From Oleiagrimonas sp035690885 (GTDB lineage: Bacteria > Pseudomonadota > Gammaproteobacteria > Xanthomonadales > Rhodanobacteraceae): DNA of 28,951 bases. Numbering within the stretch: the first letter of the stretch is position 1; each line of letters opens with the position of its first letter. The position numbers were made by a program, and so were the translations under genes. Below are positions 15,152-23,555 of this stretch, one piece after another. Where the stretch lies: positions 1-28,951 of the forward strand of contig DASSKC010000155.1 of NCBI GenBank assembly GCA_035690885.1, read 5' to 3'. The notes under the pieces are model-generated. The model was given only the letters and a program-made list of their open reading frames with translations. It was not told the DNA's origin and ran no database searches.

Positions 15152-16309
15152 TTACCGGCTCGCCGGTTTCAGCACTTCGGCATAGACCGCGAGCACGTCG
15201 CGCTGCATGTCCGCCAGGCGATAGCGGGAAAGTGGCGCGATCGGAGGCGCCAGGCGCAGCAGCTCGGCAGCGCGCTCGGTCAGACGCTCGACATCGCCCG
15301 GCGGCACGCGGCCAGCCGGATACAGTTCGGCCAGCAACTCGCCCACGCCGCCGTGGGCATAGCCCAATACCGGCCGACACAGCGCCAGCGCCTCGACCAC
15401 GGTGCGGCCAAAGGTTTCGGGTTTGGTGGACAGTTGCAACACCAGCGCGGAGCTGGCCATGACATCACGCACGTCATCGCGCACCGGCGTGAATGCCACC
15501 TTGTCGGCCACGCCGCGCTCGGTTGCCAGCGCACGCAACTCCTTGACATACGCTTCGCGGCCGCCCTCGATCACGCCCATCAGCAACAAGCGTGCGTCCA
15601 CGCCGCGGGTCTGCAATGCGGCCAGCAGCTCGATACCGTCGCGATGCCCCTTGAGGCGCGTGCCGCGTCCCGGCAGGGTCAACAGCGGCGCACCCGCCAG
15701 CTGCGGGAAGTCGGCAAAGAACCGGCTGGTCCACGTTTCGTCGGGCCTGTAGCCGAACGGAAACGCCTCGGTATCAATGCCGCGCGGGACCACGCGAATC
15801 CGCTCGGCATCGACGCCCGGATAATGCGCCAGCACGTAATCGCGCACGCTTTGCGACACCACGATGATGCGCTCGCCACGCAGCATCACGGCGCTGTACT
15901 TGCCGGGGCTGTTCATGCCGTGCACGGTGGTGACCAGGTGTGGTGGACGCTGCAGCCCGCGCAACGACCAGCCTGCCAACCATGCAGGCACGCGCGAGCG
16001 CACATGCACGATGTCCGGCCGCACCTCGCGCCACAGCCGCCTGAGCGGCAGCACCCTGGCCAGCGAAAGCAGCGACTTGCGCCCCACGTCGAGGGTGACG
16101 TGACGGCTGCCCTCGGCTTGCAGCTGCTCCACCATGCGCCCCCCGGCGGACACCACGATCGAACGATGTCCCGCCGCGACCAGCGCACGCGCCGTCTCCA
16201 GTGTCGAGCGCTCGGCACCGCCGGCATGCAAAGCCGGGATCACTTGCACCACGGTCCAGCGCGACGAGGTCGACTCGGGCTGGTTGATCGACGGATCAGG
16301 GGCAGTCAT
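15152..16309 (-). CDS. GT4-family glycosyltransferase
   Basis: A 385-residue soluble GT-B fold glycosyltransferase of family 4. The N-terminal half contains the acceptor-side motif HAGGAERSTLE (28-38) typical of this family. The C-terminal half contains GRGTRLKGH (214-222) and the nucleotide-sugar EX7E motif at Glu298 and Glu306 in KPETFGRTVVEALA. No membrane segment is seen, so it should act at the inner face of the membrane, adding a sugar to lipopolysaccharide core, exopolysaccharide or another glycolipid. The exact donor and acceptor are not readable. No other polysaccharide gene is nearby except, more distantly, the ELM1 and LTA-synthase-like genes. The start at ATG 16309 lacks a clear Shine-Dalgarno sequence. 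A cluster of ATGCAT-type repeats lies 70 to 105 bases upstream. Confidence 0.88.
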   Translation of the reverse strand: MTAPDPSINQPESTSSRWTVVQVIPALHAGGAERSTLETARALVAAGHRSIVVSAGGRMVEQLQAEGSRHVTLDVGRKSLLSLARVLPLRRLWREVRPDIVHVRSRVPAWLAGWSLRGLQRPPHLVTTVHGMNSPGKYSAVMLRGERIIVVSQSVRDYVLAHYPGVDAERIRVVPRGIDTEAFPFGYRPDETWTSRFFADFPQLAGAPLLTLPGRGTRLKGHRDGIELLAALQTRGVDARLLLMGVIEGGREAYVKELRALATERGVADKVAFTPVRDDVRDVMASSALVLQLSTKPETFGRTVVEALALCRPVLGYAHGGVGELLAELYPAGRVPPGDVERLTERAAELLRLAPPIAPLSRYRLADMQRDVLAVYAEVLKPASR

Positions 16310-16378
16310 GACGGGAGGCGAGGCCGTTGTGTGGAACCATCGACGCGGCGATGGCTCCGGGCGGGTGGATACTGCAAA

Positions 16379-16414
16379 AAATCATGCACGAAATCATGCA
16401 AAAATGCATGCATG
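16379..16414. promoter_or_regulatory. ATGCAT-rich repeat cluster upstream of the glycosyltransferase
   Basis: Two direct 10-base copies of AAATCATGCA (16379-16388 and 16391-16400, 12-base period) are followed by the palindrome TGCATGCA (16405-16412) within TGCATGCATG. The cluster lies in the 149-base gap between the zinc-finger gene and the glycosyltransferase gene. The spacing of about one helical turn suggests cooperative protein binding; no known regulator is recognised. Confidence 0.4.
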
Positions 16415-16458
16415 AATCGTGCCCATGCAGCCTGCGCAACCCATGCGCAAGGTGTGCT

Positions 16459-16668
16459 TCAATCGCGCAAAATGAAGCGCGCGCTGCAATAAGGGCAAAT
16501 CGACTCGCCGCCATCGTCCTCGATCGACAAGTAAACGCGCGGGTGCGCGTTCCACAGCATCATGCCCGGCATCGGGCACGACAACGGCAGGTCGCCGTGA
16601 GTCACTTCATAGGTGTGTTCGGCATTGGCCGGGATCAGCCGGTCCGCCGCGGCATCAGGGCGCGCCAT
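16459..16668 (-). CDS. CHCC-type zinc-finger domain protein
   Basis: A 69-residue protein whose C-terminal half is the zf-CHCC domain, related to the NDUFS6 subunit of complex I. The four zinc ligands are visible as Cys31, His42, Cys58 and Cys61, in the pattern LSCPMPGMMLWNAHPRVYL followed by ICPYCSARF. Small stand-alone proteins of this family are common in proteobacteria; their function is not firmly established. ATG 16668 has a strong GGAGG seven bases upstream. It is in the same direction as the MgtC-like gene before it and the glycosyltransferase after it, but with 76- and 149-base gaps it may be transcribed on its own. Confidence 0.88.
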   Translation of the reverse strand: MARPDAAADRLIPANAEHTYEVTHGDLPLSCPMPGMMLWNAHPRVYLSIEDDGGESICPYCSARFILRD

Positions 16669-16744
16669 GCGCTTGCCTCCAAAGGCTCCGAGTCAAGGCG
16701 CCCATGTTACCAGCAACGGTGCACCGCGCACGCGCGGGCTCGCC

Positions 16745-17449
16745 TCACTTGTGCGCGGACTCCGCCGCGGCCTCACCCCAGGACACCGATACCATGCCGG
16801 TCAACCCGCGCAGGCGATCGGCAAGCTGCATCAGATCGCGCTCCTTGATCCCGGAATTGAATACCAGCACGACTTCGTCGCCGTCCTCGCCGGCGCGCTG
16901 CAGGACCAGTTGCCGCGCCGCCAGTCCGCTGTCGGCCAGCGCTGCCTCGACCGGCGCCAGCGGCGCATCGCGCTCCAGACTCACCACCATCCGCGGCGGC
17001 CCGGGCGCATGGTTGAAAAAACGCCGTTCCAAAGGTTTCAGACCGGCCATGATGATCGCCGCCACGGCCGTGGCCAGCGCCGCGGCCACGTACATCCCGC
17101 TGCCGGCGGCCAGTCCGATCGCCGCCACCGCCCACAACCCGGCAGCCGTGGTCAATCCGCGAATGACCTGCTCGCGCTGCAAAAACAAGATGGTGCCGGC
17201 GCCGAGAAAGCCGATGCCACTGATGACCTGCGCGGCAATGCGCGAGGGATCAAGCACCACGCCCGAATGCTGCAACACGTCGAAAAATCCATACGCCGAC
17301 ACGATCACGGCCAGGGCCGCACCGAGGCACACCAGCATGTGCGTACGCAGTCCGGCCGCCCAGTCGCGCCGCTCGCGCTCCAGGCCGATCACGGCACCCA
17401 GGGCCGCGGCCAGCAACAGGCGTTGAAGTATTTCCAGCGGTGAGATCAT
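16745..17449 (-). CDS. MgtC/SapB-family membrane protein
   Basis: A 234-residue protein with about five N-terminal membrane helices (residues 5-135) and a soluble C-terminal ACT-like domain (about 150-225). Family signatures are IGLERERR (21-28), GLRTHMLVCLGAA (33-45), ISGIGFLGAGTI (76-87) and VIRGLTTAAGLW (95-106). MgtC homologues affect magnesium-limited growth and, in some pathogens, ATP synthase activity and survival in macrophages; which of these applies here is unknown. ATG 17449 has GGAG about six bases upstream. The gene is divergent from the ELM1-like gene with only 32 bases between starts, and an inverted repeat fills that gap. Confidence 0.9.
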   Translation of the reverse strand: MISPLEILQRLLLAAALGAVIGLERERRDWAAGLRTHMLVCLGAALAVIVSAYGFFDVLQHSGVVLDPSRIAAQVISGIGFLGAGTILFLQREQVIRGLTTAAGLWAVAAIGLAAGSGMYVAAALATAVAAIIMAGLKPLERRFFNHAPGPPRMVVSLERDAPLAPVEAALADSGLAARQLVLQRAGEDGDEVVLVFNSGIKERDLMQLADRLRGLTGMVSVSWGEAAAESAHK

Positions 17450-17464
17450 GCGACGCTCCGGTTA

Positions 17465-17487
17465 CGTCATACTGCCAGTGTATGACG
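17465..17487. promoter_or_regulatory. Inverted repeat in the MgtC / ELM1 divergent gap
   Basis: CGTCATAC (17465-17472) and GTATGACG (17480-17487) are perfect 8-base inverted arms around a 7-base spacer; with one mismatch the arms extend to 12 bases (GTTACGTCATAC). The symmetry axis lies 23-30 bases from the MgtC start and overlaps the assigned ELM1 ATG at 17482. It could be a repressor site shared by both genes. No regulator is encoded next to it. Confidence 0.45.
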
Positions 17488-18510
17488 CAACGGGGATCGC
17501 CAATCAACTCCCGCTCCGCCCAAGCCAAAACCAACGAGTGCTGGGCCGTCACCAACGGCAAGGCCGGCAACGAGCGCCAGGCGCTGGCATTGGCAACTTG
17601 CCTGCCGTGGCCGGTGCGCAGCCTCGTGGTGACGCCGCGCGCGCCCTGGTCGTGGTGGGCACCACGCCATGCGCCCGGTGCGCACCTGGCCTGGCCGGCC
17701 GGCACACTCGCGCCGCCGTGGCCACGTCTGGTGATCGGTTGCGGGCGCGAGGCGGCCCTGTTCACGCGGCTGGTTCGTCAGCTGTCCGATCGCACCTGCC
17801 CCAGCGTGCAAATCCTGAACCCGCGCATCGATCCGCGCCATTGGGACCTGGTGATCGCGCCGCGGCACGACCAGCTGCAAGGCGCCAACGTGCTCAATCC
17901 GCTGGGCTCGCTGAATCCGGTCGATGACGCCTGGCTGGCCGACGGGCGCAGCGCATGGACGCATCTCGACGCATTGCCGGCGCCCCGTCTGGGCGTGCTG
18001 CTGGGAGGCCCGCGCCACGGCGTCACCACCGACCCGGCCTACCCCGCGACCCTCGCGGCGGCCATTCTCGCCCGCCATCAACACGACGGCGGCAGCGTCA
18101 TGCTGCTCGCTTCCAGGCGCACGCCGGCAGCATGGATGAACGTGCTGTGCAGTGCGCTTGGCGAGATCCCGGGCATGCGCTGGCGCGACGACGACGACGG
18201 CGTCAATCCGTATCCGGGTGTGCTGGGCTGGGCCGACCGCTTGGTGGTCACCGGCGATTCGGTGAACATGCTATCGGAGGCCTGCGCGTGTGGTTGCCCG
18301 GTGCACACGCTGACGCCGACTGCCGCGACAGGCAAAATCGCGCACTTCCACACGGCATTGCGTGCACGCGGCTTGTTGCACGATATCGACGCCGACACTG
18401 CCGCACACCAGCCACCCCTGCGCGAAACCCGCGCCATGGCCGATGCGATGTGTGAGCGTTTGGGCCTCGACATGGAATCGCCCCGTCAGGCGGCCGTATC
18501 AAACACATAG
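17482..18510 (+). CDS. ELM1/DUF1022-family protein
   Basis: A 342-residue protein of the family named after plant mitochondrial fission factor ELM1, which is common in alpha- and gammaproteobacteria. It has a GT-B-like layout: GKAGNERQALALA (26-38), GCGREAA (86-92), VIAPRHDQL (124-132) and, near the C-terminus, NPYPGVLGWADRL (242-254) with TGDSVNMLSEA (257-267). The last block resembles the nucleotide-sugar site of glycosyltransferases, and several authors treat the bacterial members as envelope-related; the reaction is not known. ATG 17482 is the only suitable start before the conserved region and lacks a clear Shine-Dalgarno sequence. The 3' end overlaps the end of glnE on the other strand by 25 bases (18486-18510). 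Confidence 0.85.
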   Translation: MTQRGSPINSRSAQAKTNECWAVTNGKAGNERQALALATCLPWPVRSLVVTPRAPWSWWAPRHAPGAHLAWPAGTLAPPWPRLVIGCGREAALFTRLVRQLSDRTCPSVQILNPRIDPRHWDLVIAPRHDQLQGANVLNPLGSLNPVDDAWLADGRSAWTHLDALPAPRLGVLLGGPRHGVTTDPAYPATLAAAILARHQHDGGSVMLLASRRTPAAWMNVLCSALGEIPGMRWRDDDDGVNPYPGVLGWADRLVVTGDSVNMLSEACACGCPVHTLTPTAATGKIAHFHTALRARGLLHDIDADTAAHQPPLRETRAMADAMCERLGLDMESPRQAAVSNT

Positions 18511-21335
18511 CCCAGCTCCCGCGCCACGGCCAACACCCGCTGACTGTGACCGATCAACTCGGCATCGCGGGCAGCCACGCGCGGACGGTCATCGAGCGTG
18601 CACGACAGCGCCCGCGACAACATCAATGCGTGCGCCTGCACCAATACCTCGGCCTGATCCGGCTCGATCACGCCCGCCTCGCGGCAGCTGGCAAGCAGGG
18701 CGGACGTCGCCGTGCCATCAATCAGTGATGGATGCTGCTCGGCATGGGCCAGCACCTGCGCCTGCAGCAGAAACTCGATGTCAAGCAAGGCCCCCGGACC
18801 CTGCTTGAGATCCAGACGGGTCGCGTCGGAGCGATCGCGCTCGCCGCGCCAGCGGTGGCGCATGGCCGTCACCTTCTCGCGCACGCCCGCCGCATCACGG
18901 GTCTGGACCAACACCTCACGACGCACCTCGGCAAAACGCTTGCCCAGCGCGGCATCACCGGCCACCGGACGCGCGCGCAACAACGCCTGATGTTCCCAGT
19001 TCCAGGCCCGCCCGCGCTGATAGGTGGCAAACGCGTCCATGGATGTCACCAGCATGCTGCGCGAACCATCCGGACGCAGCCGCGTATCGACTTCGTACAA
19101 GCGTCCGGCCCGGGTCAGCACGCCCAGCCAATGCATCACCCGTTGCGCCAGACGCTGGTACCAGCGCACGCCGTCCAGCGGACGCGCGCCGTCACTGCTG
19201 GCGCCGGCGCGCTCGCCGTCGTAGACGAACACCAGGTCCAGATCGGAGGCAAAACCCAGTTCCTGGCCGCCGAGACTGCCATAACCGAGTACCGCAAAAC
19301 CCAGACCCGCGCCCGGCAAGCGTCCGTGTCGCGCCACCAGTTCGCGCTCGGCCAGGGTCAGGACCGCTCCGACCACGGCCTCGGCCAGAGCCGCCAGACG
19401 CCGCGCCGTGGCGTCGGCATCGGCACGCCCGTCGCGAAACGCCAGACCGAGGCGGAAGGCCAGACTGGCCTTCAACTCGTTCAAGCGCTCCAGGTCGCCT
19501 TCGGCATCGTGCTCGTCCAGCGCCGCCCACGCCCGCGTGATTTCCGCGGCGATGTCAGCGCGTCGCAATGGCAGCTGGTCGATGCGCGGATCGAGCACAT
19601 CGTCCAGCAACAGCGGCTGGGCGATCACGCGTTCGGCGAGAAACGCACTGTCGGCGAACAGGTCGGCCAGGCGTCGGCGTGCCGCCGGCTGTTCCTCCAG
19701 CAAGGCCAGGTACGCCGAGCGTCGCGCCACCGCCTGGACCAGACGGACCAGGCGCACCAGACAGCCGCCCGGCGCATCGGTCCCCTTGGCCGCCGCCAGC
19801 AACTGCGGCATCAGACGGCGCAGGCGTGCGCGACCGCGCGCGGACATCGCACGCACCTGGCCCGATTCGGACAGCTTGCGCAGACTTTCCACCAGGGACG
19901 CGGCGTCCTCGAAGCCTGCTTCGTGCATGGCGGCTTCGTCCAGATCGCCCGTCTCTGCCGAGTGCCACAGCGCCGCATCGAAGGCCGGGGCATCGGCGTG
20001 GCGCCCCCCCTCGGGCACCAGCACCGCGGCAAATTCTTCGCTGACGGCCTGACGATGGATCGACAAATCTTCCTGCAACGCCGACCAGTCCGCGTAACCG
20101 AGGCCGAGCGCCACGCGGTCGCGGGCAAGTGGATCTTCCGGCTCGTCGTGGGTCTGCATGTCACGCAACATCTGCACGCGGTTTTCCAGTCGGCGCAGAA
20201 ACAGATAGGCCTCGCGCAAACGCTCGGCGCGCGCCTCGGGCATGAAACCACGCGCGCGACAGGCGGCCAGTGCCGGCAGCAGCCCGTGCACGCGCAGGCT
20301 GGGCTCGCGTCCGCCGCGAATGAGTTGTTCCAGCTGCACCACGAACTCGATCTCGCGGATGCCGCCGGGGCCGAGCTTGAGGTTGGCCTTCAAGTCCTTG
20401 CGCGCCACCTGCGCATCGATCAATGCCTTCATGTCGCGCAAGCCGGCAAATGCGGTGTAGTCGAGGTAGCGGCGATACACGAACGGACGCAACATGTCGA
20501 ACAACTGGCGACCGGCGACAAGATCGCCGGCAACCGGGCGCGCCTTGATCCAGGCGTAGCGCTCCCAGTCGCGTCCCTCGCGCTGGTAATACTGTTCCAT
20601 GGCGGCAAACGGCAGTGCCAGACGTCCGGCGTTGCCGAACGGGCGCAGACGCAAATCCACGCGTGCGGCCACGCCATTGGCCTGCGGCTCGGACAACAAA
20701 TGCACCAACTGCCGGCCCACGCGTGCGAAGTAGTCGCCGGCATCAAGCTCGCGTCGACCGTCACTGCTGCCGGGCTCCGGATAGGCCAGCACCAGATCGA
20801 CATCCGAGGAAAAATTGAGCTCGCCGCCACCGAGTTTGCCGAAACCGAGCACCACCAGACGCTGCACCCGACCCTCGCCGTCGCGGACCACGCCATGACG
20901 CGCGGCCAGCGATTGCTCGGCCCATTGAAGCGCCTTGTCGAGCAGGGTTTCGTACAACACGCTGGTGTCGGCCAGCGTATCGGCGAGCGTGTTCATGCCG
21001 TTGACCGAGCGAAACACCAGCCGCAACGACTCGGCATGCCGGAAGCGGCGCAAGGCATCCATGGCGCCGGCCTCGTCGTCGGGCAAGACCAGCCGGGCGG
21101 CACGCGTGGCGGCATCGACATTGGTCCCCAGACGCTCCAGGCCGTCGGCATCGAGCAGCTCCGGCTGACGCTGCCAGACCTCGAAGGCATAATCGCTGGT
21201 CAACAAGGTGTGGCGGATGCACGCCCCCACACCGGCATCGTCGCGCAAAGCCACGCCGGCATCGCGACAGCGCGCGACCAGCTCGTCGTAACGGGTCGCG
21301 ACCAGCGACTCCAGGGATTTGGGCAAGGCAGGCAT
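18486..21335 (-). CDS. glnE: Bifunctional glutamine synthetase adenylyltransferase/deadenylyltransferase
   Basis: A 949-residue protein, close to the 946 residues of E. coli GlnE. It carries two nucleotidyltransferase domains. GFGKLGGGELNFSSDVDLV (164-182) marks the N-terminal adenylyl-removing half, and LGYGSLGGQELGFASDLDLV (683-702) the C-terminal adenylylating half. KLGPGGIREIEF and LKQGPGALLDIEF are the paired conserved blocks following each site. GlnE adds or removes AMP on glutamine synthetase in response to PII and glutamine, so it is a core nitrogen-control enzyme. ATG 21335 (MPALPKSLESL) is chosen by family length; an in-frame extension to 21425 lacks similarity in character. Both catalytic Asp pairs (D178/D180 and D698/D700) look intact. 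No glnA or glnB is in the window. Confidence 0.95.
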   Translation of the reverse strand: MPALPKSLESLVATRYDELVARCRDAGVALRDDAGVGACIRHTLLTSDYAFEVWQRQPELLDADGLERLGTNVDAATRAARLVLPDDEAGAMDALRRFRHAESLRLVFRSVNGMNTLADTLADTSVLYETLLDKALQWAEQSLAARHGVVRDGEGRVQRLVVLGFGKLGGGELNFSSDVDLVLAYPEPGSSDGRRELDAGDYFARVGRQLVHLLSEPQANGVAARVDLRLRPFGNAGRLALPFAAMEQYYQREGRDWERYAWIKARPVAGDLVAGRQLFDMLRPFVYRRYLDYTAFAGLRDMKALIDAQVARKDLKANLKLGPGGIREIEFVVQLEQLIRGGREPSLRVHGLLPALAACRARGFMPEARAERLREAYLFLRRLENRVQMLRDMQTHDEPEDPLARDRVALGLGYADWSALQEDLSIHRQAVSEEFAAVLVPEGGRHADAPAFDAALWHSAETGDLDEAAMHEAGFEDAASLVESLRKLSESGQVRAMSARGRARLRRLMPQLLAAAKGTDAPGGCLVRLVRLVQAVARRSAYLALLEEQPAARRRLADLFADSAFLAERVIAQPLLLDDVLDPRIDQLPLRRADIAAEITRAWAALDEHDAEGDLERLNELKASLAFRLGLAFRDGRADADATARRLAALAEAVVGAVLTLAERELVARHGRLPGAGLGFAVLGYGSLGGQELGFASDLDLVFVYDGERAGASSDGARPLDGVRWYQRLAQRVMHWLGVLTRAGRLYEVDTRLRPDGSRSMLVTSMDAFATYQRGRAWNWEHQALLRARPVAGDAALGKRFAEVRREVLVQTRDAAGVREKVTAMRHRWRGERDRSDATRLDLKQGPGALLDIEFLLQAQVLAHAEQHPSLIDGTATSALLASCREAGVIEPDQAEVLVQAHALMLSRALSCTLDDRPRVAARDAELIGHSQRVLAVARELGYVFDTAA

Positions 21336-21436
21336 GCCCGCATTATGCCGTGACTGTCGATCCCTGCCGCAAGGAGTCTGGGCGGCAGGAATCGGCCGGG
21401 CTGCAAAAGCGCCTGCGCGGTCCATATTTCCGCCGC

Positions 21437-21480
21437 TTTTTGACCCATGGAACCACCATGGGCCGGCAAATCGTCAAAAA
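21437..21480. promoter_or_regulatory. Nested inverted repeats between glnE and the LTA-synthase-like gene
   Basis: TTTTTGAC (21437-21444) pairs with GTCAAAAA (21473-21480), and inside it CCATGG (21445-21450) pairs with CCATGG (21456-21461). The 266-base divergent gap otherwise shows nothing I can name. The element lies 120-165 bases upstream of the LTA-synthase-like ATG and about 100 bases upstream of glnE, and the outer stem ends in T or A runs on either strand. It may be a terminator-like attenuator or an operator. Confidence 0.4.
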
Positions 21481-21601
21481 TCTGTCCTCGCGCAGCCACT
21501 TTTTCGCCTCGACAGTTCCAACCGCCCAGACTCCAGGCGTCCACTTGTGTCATGTTCATGAAGACACCCTTACCTTCCACTATTTGGCTTGTCACGCATC
21601 C

Positions 21602-23500
21602 ATGTCATTGACCTTGTTCCGGAACAAACCACGCCACCCATGGCGCAAGACCCTTGCGTTCGTCCTTGTCGGCATCGCCTTCGTGCTGGTCACCGGCCTG
21701 CTCGACGGCGGCAAGGGGGTGCTGCCGTCCGCACTGTGGCTCGCTCCCGACTGGGCGCATTGGTGGAGTGCGCCGCTGCGCATGGTGTGCAATGCCCTGC
21801 CCGGACTGATGCTGGCCGGAGTGGTGCTGGCACTGACGCGGCGCATCGGACTCTCGGTGCTGATCGGTTTGGCGGTCGAAGCGCTGTTCTTCGTGGTCAG
21901 CGCACTCAAGTTCAAGAACCTGGGTGCGCCGCTGATGCCGGCCGACTTCCTGATGCTGGGCCAGATGGCCAGCGGTGGCGGCGAACTGCTGGCCGGCTAC
22001 CTGCCGCACACGGTATGGCCATGGCTGGCGATCGCCGGGTTCGTCATCCTCGTGGTGCTGCTGGCGCGTTACGAGCGGCCCGCCGTCGGTTCGCGCTGGT
22101 CGATCCGTGCGCCGGTCGCGATCGTGCTGGTGGCCGCGCTGGTGTCGCTGGTGGGCGGCTGGAGCTCCTGGAAAAGCGTGTACAACGGCAAGCGTCTGGG
22201 CATCCAGCCGTGGTCGCCCACCGCTACGGCACAGCATACGGGCTTGATCAGCGAACTGGCCCTGTTCCACCTCCGCTACGGTCGTGAACGCGACAAGCCG
22301 GATGTTCCCGCGGCCATGGCGCTGATGCGTTCGCTTGACGACGAAATCCGGCAGCGCAACCAGGCCATTGCCGCCAAGGACGGGCAAAAGCCCGACATCA
22401 TCGTCATCCTCAGCGAATCGCTGTTCGACCCGACCATCCTCAACGGTTACGGCAAGAACGTCGACTTTCTGCCGCATCTGCATCGGCTGGCCAAACACGG
22501 TATTTCCGGCTGGATGCATCCGCCGACCTTTGGTGGTGGCACCATCCGCACCGGCTTCGAGGTCATGACCGGACTGTCACTGCGCTATTTCCCGGACATC
22601 CAGTTTCCGTGGTTGCAGATTCACGAGGACGCCATTCCGGGCATCGTGCGCTTGCTCAAATCACGCGGCTACAGCGCAATTGCCGTGCACGGCAACACGC
22701 CGGCGTTCTGGAATCGCACCAGCGCGTTCAAGGCGCTGGGCTTCGACCGCTTCGTGGCCATCAACGACTTCCCGCCCGGTGACAGCGTCAACGATGGCAA
22801 ATACATGTCCGACAAGTCGTTTACCGACGAGCTCCTGCGCCAGCTCAAACCGAACGGCCCGCCGCAATTCATCTACGGCCTGAGCATCGAGGCTCACGGC
22901 CCGTACAACCATTCCTACGGCATCGACCTGAAGGAGCGCAATGCCATTCCGGTGCCGGACGCCATCCAGGGCGATCACCGCAAGCACCTGCAAAATTACA
23001 TCTACCACATCCGTCACGCCGACAAGCAGTTGGGACGACTGGTCAAGGAGCTCAAACAGCGCAAGCGGCGCACCATCGTGCTGTTTTTCGGCGACCACCT
23101 GCCGGCGCTGGTACCGGCCTTTCAGGATGCCGGCTTCAAGAACGGCAAAAACTTTTTTTTCCAGCAGGTGCCATACCTGATCTACGACACCGCCCACCCG
23201 CACGCCAAGCCGGTCAAGCGCGATGTCGCGGCCTGGATGCTGCCTGGCATGGTGCTGGCCCAGGCCGGCATCGGCCACACGCCGTACTACGCCTTGACCG
23301 ACATCGTCGGCCCGAAACTGGCCGACCTCACGCGCGCACCGGACGCGCCGCGACCGCAACCGACCGCCGAGCAAAAACAAATCGAGAATGGCCTGCGTGG
23401 CGTGGCACGCTTGCGGCTCAAGGGCAAGCTGGACCCGCTGTGGCAGAAAGCCACCCAGCCTGCGAGCAGTGCAACCACGGGCACTCCAGCCGATCCGTGA
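21602..23500 (+). CDS. LTA-synthase-like membrane phosphoglycerol transferase (sulfatase fold)
   Basis: A 632-residue protein with about five N-terminal membrane helices (17-34, 60-79, 84-103, 139-156, 170-188) and a large periplasmic alkaline-phosphatase/sulfatase-type domain. Landmarks are ILSESLFDP with the metal ligand Glu272, GGGTIRTGFEVMTGL with the probable nucleophile Thr317, YGLSIEAHGPY (425-435), and FFGDHLPAL with Asp498-His499. The spacing parallels Glu255, Thr300, Asp475 and His476 of LtaS. Gram-negative relatives include OpgB/MdoB, which moves phosphoglycerol onto periplasmic glucans, and this is the most likely class of activity; phosphoethanolamine transfer is an alternative. 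ATG 21602 (MSLTLF) is chosen as it directly precedes the first helix; the frame is open further upstream. It converges with the propeller-GGDEF gene. Confidence 0.85.
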   Translation: MSLTLFRNKPRHPWRKTLAFVLVGIAFVLVTGLLDGGKGVLPSALWLAPDWAHWWSAPLRMVCNALPGLMLAGVVLALTRRIGLSVLIGLAVEALFFVVSALKFKNLGAPLMPADFLMLGQMASGGGELLAGYLPHTVWPWLAIAGFVILVVLLARYERPAVGSRWSIRAPVAIVLVAALVSLVGGWSSWKSVYNGKRLGIQPWSPTATAQHTGLISELALFHLRYGRERDKPDVPAAMALMRSLDDEIRQRNQAIAAKDGQKPDIIVILSESLFDPTILNGYGKNVDFLPHLHRLAKHGISGWMHPPTFGGGTIRTGFEVMTGLSLRYFPDIQFPWLQIHEDAIPGIVRLLKSRGYSAIAVHGNTPAFWNRTSAFKALGFDRFVAINDFPPGDSVNDGKYMSDKSFTDELLRQLKPNGPPQFIYGLSIEAHGPYNHSYGIDLKERNAIPVPDAIQGDHRKHLQNYIYHIRHADKQLGRLVKELKQRKRRTIVLFFGDHLPALVPAFQDAGFKNGKNFFFQQVPYLIYDTAHPHAKPVKRDVAAWMLPGMVLAQAGIGHTPYYALTDIVGPKLADLTRAPDAPRPQPTAEQKQIENGLRGVARLRLKGKLDPLWQKATQPASSATTGTPADP

Positions 23501-23518
23501 GCGGACCGGTTGGCGCCG

Positions 23519-23555
23519 GCCGGGTCGGCTTCGTCAACCAGGCGCCCGACCCGGC
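23519..23555. terminator. Convergent-gene hairpin, probable bidirectional terminator
   Basis: GCCGGGTCGG (23519-23528) and CCGACCCGGC (23546-23555) form a perfect 10-base stem with a 17-base loop, filling most of the 55-base gap between two convergent stops (23500 and 23556). There is no T run after either side, so termination strength is uncertain. Confidence 0.5.

Noticed and set aside
18732..21353. Very long open frame (873 residues) antisense to glnE
   Set aside because: It is the usual open shadow frame of a GC-rich gene; the translation is rich in Arg, Gln, His and Gly with no domain, while the minus strand is an unmistakable GlnE.
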